From: Ktedonosporobacter rubrisoli
GTDB taxonomy: Bacteria > Chloroflexota > Ktedonobacteria > Ktedonobacterales > Ktedonobacteraceae
Assembly (NCBI RefSeq): GCF_004208415.1
Contig: NZ_CP035758.1
Coordinates: 8,432,001 to 8,496,000, forward strand
Reading direction: 5' to 3'
DNA: 64,000 bases
Within the stretch, counting starts at the first letter, position 1, and each line of letters opens with the position of its first letter. Shown piece after piece: positions 58,679 to 64,000 of the stretch. Made by a program: the position numbers and the translations under genes. The notes beneath the pieces are model-generated. The model saw only the letters and a program-made list of their open reading frames with translations. It did not search any database and was not told the origin of the DNA.

Positions 58679-59998
58679 CTATAATGGAAGATATTGTATA
58701 GCAGTGAGCGAAATGCAGCTAATTTGTCGATAAAAGTTGCTGAGTGTGGCTAGAAAAAGAACCGAATGGAAGTTCGTGCGCGAGAGATAGTTGAAAAATT
58801 GAAAATCAATCACGTCCTTGAGCTCTCGGTGGGCGCAATCATAGACTGGGCACCAGTAAAGCTCAGCGCTGCCCGCTGTCGCGGAAGATGTGTAGGCGGC
58901 TGACGTGAATTGTTGCGTGCTACCCCAGGCTGGGAAGTTCTGGCTATCGAGCATCTGCGTATCGACTATGTGCCCATTCTCATAAAAAATCGCCTCAATG
59001 TACCCTCGGTTGCCATTGGGCTGGACCACAAATGAAATATAGACAGTGGGATGTGGAAGCTTAATTGAGCGCGTAGATGGGTTACTAATGACCAGAGGGC
59101 GATTGGCCAGCGTCGAGACGATAACAATGATCCCGATGAGCAATATGGCCAGGATAAGAATTGCTACCAGGAGTTGATGATCAGCAAGAAAATACTGAAG
59201 CGCGGACCAGGGCCCCGCGCTGTGCCGAGCTTGTGACGTGGACTGCGCATGCCCCTCAAGCTCGCACCAATCGGGAGCATAGCAATGCGGGCAGCGCGGC
59301 AGCTCATCGTAGATAGATGAGGGAAGAGGCTGCCCGGGATCGGCATGCCATTTTTTGCGCATGGCCTTGTCTTCAAAGATCGCATGGCAATGGCGGCAGT
59401 AGAGGAGCAAATAGTGCTCGCGGTATCCGGTACTACATTTTGGGCAAGCCACATCCTCCTGGGCCGTCTCATTCTCAACGGTCCAACTATGGTGGCAGCT
59501 GCGGCAACTAAACTGCGTTTGTTGCACCCCGGCGGGCCATTTAGTAATAATTACGTTGCGTGCCAAACCACGCAGCATGCCTCTTTTCAAGCGACGTACA
59601 TCATCTGCCGAAAGCACATAAAACAGCGTATCCAATAGGAAGCGGACGGGTTGTCCATCTTGCAAATTATGGATAATGTAGCCTTTGTCCTCTGGCATGG
59701 AGGAGCTTCGGGCCGCTTGCTTTGCACTGGGCCGTGTGGGTGTAAACGCCCATGGATTGATGGTAGTGGTTGTCGCTTGCTTTTGCGTACGTTGCTGATC
59801 GAATGTCTGGCGTTGAGCTGGATTGCTCAGTACTTCGTAAGCAGCCTGCACAGCCATAAAGTGCTTGCTAGCAGTAGGGCTCTTATTGATGTCAGGATGG
59901 TAGCGCTTGGCAAGGCGGCGATACGCGCGCTTGATATCGATCTCGCTCGCCTCTGGCTCTATTCCCAATATCCGATAATAGTCGTTCTGTGGTTCCAT
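58679..59998 (-). CDS. DnaJ-domain membrane protein with zinc ribbons
   Basis: 439 residues from ATG 59998 (AGAGG seven bases before; longer starts exist up to 60058). Residues 5-70 are a J-domain, YYRILGIEPEASEIDIKRAY with HPD at 34-36, so it should stimulate an Hsp70. About 150-260 contain several CxxC pairs (FSCRSCHHSW, VACPKCSTGY, LYCRHCHAIF, PRCPHCYAPDWC), probably two zinc ribbons unlike the classical DnaJ zinc centre. A membrane helix near 285-310 (LLVAILILAILLIGIIVIVS) is followed by an external beta-rich domain of about 130 residues. It starts 61 bases downstream of the short rho gene and is probably co-transcribed with it. Confidence 0.82.
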   Translation of the reverse strand: MEPQNDYYRILGIEPEASEIDIKRAYRRLAKRYHPDINKSPTASKHFMAVQAAYEVLSNPAQRQTFDQQRTQKQATTTTINPWAFTPTRPSAKQAARSSSMPEDKGYIIHNLQDGQPVRFLLDTLFYVLSADDVRRLKRGMLRGLARNVIITKWPAGVQQTQFSCRSCHHSWTVENETAQEDVACPKCSTGYREHYLLLYCRHCHAIFEDKAMRKKWHADPGQPLPSSIYDELPRCPHCYAPDWCELEGHAQSTSQARHSAGPWSALQYFLADHQLLVAILILAILLIGIIVIVSTLANRPLVISNPSTRSIKLPHPTVYISFVVQPNGNRGYIEAIFYENGHIVDTQMLDSQNFPAWGSTQQFTSAAYTSSATAGSAELYWCPVYDCAHRELKDVIDFQFFNYLSRTNFHSVLFLATLSNFYRQISCISLTAIQYLPL

Positions 59999-60058
59999 CC
60001 TCATACCTCTACGTATATACGACATTCTATCGGATTGGTTCAAGTCCCTGAGCTCCAA

Positions 60059-60979
60059 TTATCCTTGCTTTACAATAGCTTCCACCAATTGGGTATTGGA
60101 ACGTGTCTTCTCGAAAAGATTGACAACCTGTTCTGAGCCGGATAAGCGCGGCAGATCTGCCATTTTGCGCCTTACGATGGCCATCGCGCGCAATTCATTT
60201 GGCGAGAGCAAACGCTCCTCTTGCCGCGTGCTGGATGCGCTGACATCGATGGCTGGAAAGACGCGTCGATCCGCCAGCTCACGCGAGAGACGCACTTCGA
60301 GATTGCCCGTCCCCTTAAACTCCTCGTAGACAACCTCATCGAGCCGGCTCCCAGTCTCGACCAGGCAACTGGCAATAATAGTCAGGCTGGAACCTTCTTC
60401 AAGCGCGCGTGCGGCACCAAAGACGCGTCGCCCTACTTCTAGAGCGTGCACATCCAGGCCTCCCGAGAGCGTACGACTTCCGTAGCCGCCGCGCTGGTTG
60501 CGGGGACCACTCCACATCTCGCTGCTCAAGTTATGCGCGCGGGCTAGCCTGGTCAGCGAATCAAGCAAAATGATGACATCGTGTCCCTGCTCGACTTCGC
60601 GCCTGGCGTCCTGTAAGGCACGTTCGACGATACGTCCATGTTTGCTTAAGTGCTGATCGAAGCTAGACGCATAGGTCTTTACATTTGGCCCCTGGACTTC
60701 CATGCGCCATTCGGTCACTTCTTCTGGACGCTCATCGACAAGGCAAAGAAATAGATGCGCTTCTGGATAGTTCTGCTGAATAGAAGCAGCTATCTGGCGT
60801 AGAATCGTCGTCTTGCCAGCCTTAGGAGGCGCAACGACAAGCGCCCGTTGGCCAAATCCCAGGGGTACGAACAGATCGATCAGGCGCGGTGCGATCGGAG
60901 TCGCTCCCGTTTCCAGGGTAATACGCCGATTTGGATGAATTGGTGTTAGCTTCTCAAAGGGAGTATGTGTTGAGGCCAC
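60059..60979 (-). CDS. rho: Rho-type termination factor lacking the N-terminal RNA-binding domain
   Basis: 306 residues; ordinary Rho has about 420. The GTG start at 60979 has its own strong site (GGAGAGAGGAGAGCGA), so the short form is genuine and not a reading error. It begins FEKLTPIHPNRRITLE, where the ATPase part of Rho starts; the N-terminal helix bundle and cold-shock fold are missing. Walker A APPKAGKTT (50-58), DERPEEVTEW, Walker B VIILLDSLTRLARA, GARALEEGSSLTIIA, YEEFKGTGN and the R-loop region DRRVFPAIDVSASSTRQEE are all intact. The Q-loop zone carries about ten extra residues, SGPRNQRGGYGSR (157-169), resembling an RGG box. Function may need a separate RNA-binding partner. Confidence 0.9.
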   Translation of the reverse strand: MASTHTPFEKLTPIHPNRRITLETGATPIAPRLIDLFVPLGFGQRALVVAPPKAGKTTILRQIAASIQQNYPEAHLFLCLVDERPEEVTEWRMEVQGPNVKTYASSFDQHLSKHGRIVERALQDARREVEQGHDVIILLDSLTRLARAHNLSSEMWSGPRNQRGGYGSRTLSGGLDVHALEVGRRVFGAARALEEGSSLTIIASCLVETGSRLDEVVYEEFKGTGNLEVRLSRELADRRVFPAIDVSASSTRQEERLLSPNELRAMAIVRRKMADLPRLSGSEQVVNLFEKTRSNTQLVEAIVKQG

Positions 60980-61415
60980 TCGCTCTCCTCTCTCCTGTTA
61001 GAAATGCTGGTCACAGTCAGTCAGTACGCGCAAACCTGCCGTCCTGAGAAACTCAGGCACGCCCTTATCTCATCTCCTGGACTTTGAGCTCGGCTTCCCT
61101 GGCTCGCGCCTTGCGTGTTCTCGTACTAAAGAATTGAAGCAGTGCTTATGTACTGAACGATTGATGGATAGTCAGAGTAGCACACCGTTATGTAGAGCAG
61201 GCTAAGGAGACGGCAGCTACTTCTGTGCACGTACAGGCGGTTACATGTTCTCTAATACTGTATCACAAAAAGTCGGATAAGTATATCGTGATAATTTCCC
61301 ATAAAAGGCTCAGCAAGCTTCTAGCAAGTCAGATGATTTGGCAACCTGCAATGCTAGCGGCATGTGAGGATAGGATGCCCAGGGCTTCCCGGGCATCCCC
61401 TGGCCATAAGAGCAA
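60980..61415. other. Intergenic region with hairpin near the right end
   Basis: 436 bases between the rho and P-loop kinase genes. No trace of a cold-shock domain could be read upstream of rho in this strand. A strong hairpin is at 61373-61398. The rest shows no gene. Confidence 0.45.
61373..61398. terminator. Hairpin downstream of the P-loop kinase gene
   Basis: GGATGCCC (61373-61380) and GGGCATCC (61391-61398) form an 8-bp stem. The loop contains a further GGG/CCC pairing, giving about 11 paired positions with one bulged A. It lies 18 bases past the stop of the minus-strand gene. No U-tract. Confidence 0.5.
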
Positions 61416-62066
61416 TTACTCTGGGGCCGATATGAGAGCAACGAATTCTCTAATAAAGATTGTTTCTGCAAATTCGCTCACTTTATCAATTAACCCTTGC
61501 AAACTCCCCGTGTTGTAGTAAGCCACCACTTCTTTTTGTAATTGATATTCTTTCTGGAATTCCTCACTCATATATTTCCAGTTATCATTGTTGTAGTAGC
61601 TACGCATAATATATTCAGAGACAAAGTGATGATCAGGTGTGGGAGGCACGGTAACGCGCTGATAGATGCGCTGCATACACGTATCTAGATCCGCTTCCAC
61701 AAAGAAAAAATAGCTGTCCTCCAGAAAGCTGGAAGATAGCTTGCGAAAAGTTTCTTGATAATTATCGCGCGCAAATTCAATAGTAATGATATCGTATTTT
61801 TCTTCCAACGATATCTCTTGCACGTTTTTTTCTAGTCGCTGCAGAGCCACATCATAGACGCTGCCATCAAGAATATCGAACCCTCCATAATTTGTGGCGC
61901 GGAAATATTGCTCGTGGGTGTCTTGCTGAAACATCTTGTAGAGGATATCGTAGTCCTTCATACGTTTTGTCTTATAATTGCGACGCTCGGCCAGTTCGAG
62001 GATATGACGAACTGCCGTTGTTTTCCCACTTCCAGGTCTGCCCAAAACAAATATCGTGACTGACAT
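61416..62066 (-). CDS. P-loop nucleoside/nucleotide kinase-like ATPase
   Basis: 216 residues. The N-terminus TIFVLGRPGSGKTTAVRHIL is a Walker A loop of the adenylate-kinase/dNK/AAA_17-33 type. YDIITIEFARDNYQETF is a Walker B-like strand with a DNA-kinase-like FAR, and MQRIYQRVTVPPTPDHHFVS looks like an Arg-rich lid. The C-terminal helices (WKYMSEEFQKEYQLQKEVVA) are not those of a known kinase I can name. It could phosphorylate a nucleoside, a small molecule or, less likely, act as a zeta-type kinase. AAGGAG lies eleven bases before the ATG. Single gene. Confidence 0.65.
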   Translation of the reverse strand: MSVTIFVLGRPGSGKTTAVRHILELAERRNYKTKRMKDYDILYKMFQQDTHEQYFRATNYGGFDILDGSVYDVALQRLEKNVQEISLEEKYDIITIEFARDNYQETFRKLSSSFLEDSYFFFVEADLDTCMQRIYQRVTVPPTPDHHFVSEYIMRSYYNNDNWKYMSEEFQKEYQLQKEVVAYYNTGSLQGLIDKVSEFAETIFIREFVALISAPE

Positions 62067-62251
62067 ACAAAGATTTACTCCTTATAAAAAACTTTAAAGT
62101 AACAGACATGGGACATCCTTAGTTTATGTGTACCGTTGACTGCGGTGATATGGATGTGAGTAGAGAGGAAGTGGCATTGCCCTGAGGATAACGAAGCTAT
62201 GCACACTTCGCTTACGGGTTTTTCCCTTGCAACCCCTGCTCAAACAATATC

Positions 62252-62268
62252 AGGCATGTCTCATGCCT
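62252..62268 (-). terminator. Short hairpin downstream of the GAF-protein gene
   Basis: AGGCATG-tct-CATGCCT, a perfect 7-bp stem with a 3-base loop, 26 bases past the stop on the minus strand. It is followed there by a moderately T-rich stretch (TGATATTGTTT). Weak intrinsic terminator. Confidence 0.4.
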
Positions 62269-62293
62269 CTGAATTCAAAGATGTAAACGCGCT

Positions 62294-64000
62294 CTATTGC
62301 TCTATCTGTTCTTGCTGAGGTTGCCAGGGAAAATAGCTCCCAAGGCGAGGGTTCCAGGCAACAACAGTATTGCCTCCTTCATCGGTTCCTAACTTTAGAA
62401 CAACGTCAAGGGTCTGGCTAAGCATAGTGCTGATCTCGGTGAGGGAGGCATATTCGGTAAGGAAAGCTCGTAGCTTAGCCTGTGTGTAGGATGTGACTGC
62501 TAGATGAACAGTGATATGCGGTAATATCAGGATATTGTCGGCAAGGTCTGTTTGCTTAATTGCTATGCTACCATCCAGGCTCACGCGTAAGCGCTCAGCT
62601 TTCTCGCGAGCATCTTCAAGAGAGAAGTCGCGCAAAATAAGATAAAATCGGTTCGCGTGCATGTAATAAAGCTGGCAATTGAACGATTTGGTGATCAGCG
62701 GAGCCAGAAGCTCCTGAATGCGATGGCCCAACGTCCGGGTGAGGTTACGCATGATCTGATCGCCATACTGGCTGGCCAGGCTCTCTTGCTCATCGAGATC
62801 CAGGCCGATAAAGGAAATCACCTCAGGAATGGGCTCACTGGCATCTTCCGGCGCCTGGCAGGGATCGTGCGCGCTGGCAAGGCGGGCGAGCAGGGCTTCC
62901 AGATCGTGGAGGAACTCGTTTTCAGAGAGGAATTCGCCAAAGAAGCTATCGACGACGCTGGGAGTGCGCATGAGGCTGCGCAGCTCGCTGCCCATCTGTA
63001 AATGAGCCTGAGAGGTGCGCAGGACATTCTCGATGAGCCGAGCGAAGAGGCGTAAGAGGCGCTGATCCTCCAGAGAGAAGGCCTGGGGCTCATCGGAGGC
63101 CACATAGAGGACAGCGAGGGGATGGCCGGTCTCGCTGCCGATGGGCACGGCGATGTTGGAGCGGATTTCCCCTTCAATTTCGCGATAGACAAAGGTGCGA
63201 TCGTTGGCCACGACCTCCGGCTTATAGATGATGCGCCCGCTTTGAAAGGCGCGAATGCTCAGGCTGGTCTGCAACTTTTGCGGACTGAAGAACGACTGAC
63301 CCTGGATATAAGGGCTGCGCTGGCTCTGAGCACGGGCGATGAGAACCTGTTGCTGCAGGGGCAAGGGATGCAGGGAGGTATCGGGCAAGAGCAGCAGACA
63401 GAAGCGCCAGCGCGGCGTGTCCCGCTCTGTCGAGCCTCCAAGCTCAATGAGCAGATCGGCAAGGCCGGTGAGCAGGAGGTCGTGATAGTTGGCGCTGTTG
63501 GTCAGATCGGTAGCGGGCAAGAGCAGATCGTTCATGGTCGGGCCAAAGCTGTGGACAAGAAGCGCTGCCTGGGTGTAGAGAGGAGCGAGCAGGCGGCGGA
63601 GCAGACTGACCACCAAAGAAGGTAGGGAGAGGGCATGAGAGCGACGGTCGAGGCGTTCGAGGATGAGGAAGGTGTTGTCGCTGGCCGGCTCAAGAGGGGT
63701 TTCCTCGTGCAACGGGACCAGAGGCAGCAAGGTGTAGTCGCTGCTGTACTGAAAGAACGGGGAGAAGGTGAGCAGGGTATGGGAGGAGCGGCTCTTACTG
63801 AGCCAGCCAAGCAGGCTGGTGCCGAGCTGAGGCAGCTGCTGGATGGAGGAGAGGGTCAGGGCGGGAGTGGGATGAGCCAGGGAGAGAATGAGGCCCAGAG
63901 GCAGATTGTTGGGCAGGTACTCGCTGATGAGCAGGAGGGCCAGGCGCAAGCTGTGGGAGGCGAAGAAGCGCCAGAAGAGCAGGCTGCGAGCCTCTTCGAT
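62294..64000 (-). CDS. GAF-domain protein with degenerate GGDEF-like domain (5' end beyond window)
   Basis: At least 568 residues; the frame is open to the last base, so the N-terminus is missing. The first 250 residues are Leu-rich and helical without a clear match. About 255-330 is a GAF domain (IRAFQSGRIIYKPEVVANDR, EIEGEIRSNIAVPIGSETGH, LAVLYVASDEPQAFSLEDQR). After a helical linker, about 390-490 has the fold pattern of a GGDEF domain (ISFIGLDLDEQESLASQYGD ... MRNLTRTLGHRIQE ... DAREKAERLRVSL), but where GGDEF is expected it reads HANRF. It is thus probably not a diguanylate cyclase and may only bind or dimerise. Confidence 0.75.
   Translation of the reverse strand: MEEARSLLFWRFFASHSLRLALLLISEYLPNNLPLGLILSLAHPTPALTLSSIQQLPQLGTSLLGWLSKSRSSHTLLTFSPFFQYSSDYTLLPLVPLHEETPLEPASDNTFLILERLDRRSHALSLPSLVVSLLRRLLAPLYTQAALLVHSFGPTMNDLLLPATDLTNSANYHDLLLTGLADLLIELGGSTERDTPRWRFCLLLLPDTSLHPLPLQQQVLIARAQSQRSPYIQGQSFFSPQKLQTSLSIRAFQSGRIIYKPEVVANDRTFVYREIEGEIRSNIAVPIGSETGHPLAVLYVASDEPQAFSLEDQRLLRLFARLIENVLRTSQAHLQMGSELRSLMRTPSVVDSFFGEFLSENEFLHDLEALLARLASAHDPCQAPEDASEPIPEVISFIGLDLDEQESLASQYGDQIMRNLTRTLGHRIQELLAPLITKSFNCQLYYMHANRFYLILRDFSLEDAREKAERLRVSLDGSIAIKQTDLADNILILPHITVHLAVTSYTQAKLRAFLTEYASLTEISTMLSQTLDVVLKLGTDEGGNTVVAWNPRLGSYFPWQPQQEQIEQ

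Noticed and set aside
1-64000. tRNA, rRNA or CRISPR loci
   Set aside because: Looked for T-loop signatures, conserved rRNA stretches and short exact spaced repeats; none found by eye. A dedicated scan would be needed to exclude a divergent tRNA.

Overview
The window looks like a chromosomal segment of a Ktedonobacteria-type Chloroflexota. This is inferred from gene content, since no rRNA or other taxonomic marker is present. The supporting genes are Ser/Thr kinases fused to zinc ribbons and beta-propellers, an XRE/NB-ARC STAND ATPase, a nucleotidyl-cyclase/AAA/TPR giant protein, an F420/PPOX-type oxidoreductase, Uma2 and LRR proteins, and a Ccm-type (System I) cytochrome c maturation operon in a moderately GC-rich genome. 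I saw no tRNA, rRNA, CRISPR array, intact insertion sequence or prophage.

Layout. 1-3.5 kb: small accessory genes (RHH repressor/VOC protein behind an operator-laden promoter, a PPOX protein, a MerR regulator with the tail of a lost alcohol dehydrogenase). 3.5-3.9 kb: two tandem intergenic repeats. 3.9-6.8 kb: a hybrid histidine kinase whose receiver has lost its phospho-acceptor Asp, followed by a membrane-anchored receiver that keeps it. 7.0-15.8 kb: a compact Ccm operon, ccmG - CopD-like - ccmE - ccmF - ccmH - ccmI-like - secreted/TM protein - ccmA - ccmB - ccmC - ccmD - DUF3054-like. Several of its genes overlap by one to four bases. 15.8-17.9 kb: two envelope proteins (one DUF4097-like) ending in a strong terminator. 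18-32.7 kb: cyclase/AAA/TPR protein, GNAT, a tandem pair of duplicated lipoproteins, an alpha/beta hydrolase lacking its Ser nucleophile, a kinase relic, an MFS pump, a divergent HxlR/quinone-reductase pair and a small membrane protein. 32.7-41.4 kb: solute-binding lipoprotein, XRE-NB-ARC protein, ECF sigma factor coupled to a WD40 anti-sigma factor, zinc-ribbon protein, pyrimidine-nucleoside phosphorylase, a 35-residue Cys-rich peptide and a DoxX protein. 41.6-50.9 kb: frameshifted Uma2 gene, kinase-Kelch receptor, orphan methylase-specificity fusion, FHA protein and prolyl iminopeptidase. 51-64 kb: GNAT, HAD, LRR, SDR, a kinase-WD40 receptor with an internal twin-arginine-like segment, a zinc-ribbon DnaJ membrane protein, a Rho factor without its RNA-binding domain, a P-loop kinase, and a GAF protein that runs off the right edge.

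How the parts may work together. The Ccm genes form one heme-delivery and thiol-reduction assembly. Its CcmE is of the Cys type rather than the usual His type. The kinase/receiver pair just upstream, and short repeated motifs in both promoter regions, make it a candidate regulator. A second theme is surface sensing. Three unrelated outputs (an anti-sigma factor and two Ser/Thr kinases) are each joined through one transmembrane segment to a predicted external beta-propeller. An FHA protein with a Thr/Tyr/Pro-rich linker lies between the kinases and could read their phosphorylation. The oddest single genes are the Rho lacking its cold-shock domain, the phospho-dead hybrid kinase, the internal Tat-like kinase and the Cys-rich mini-protein.
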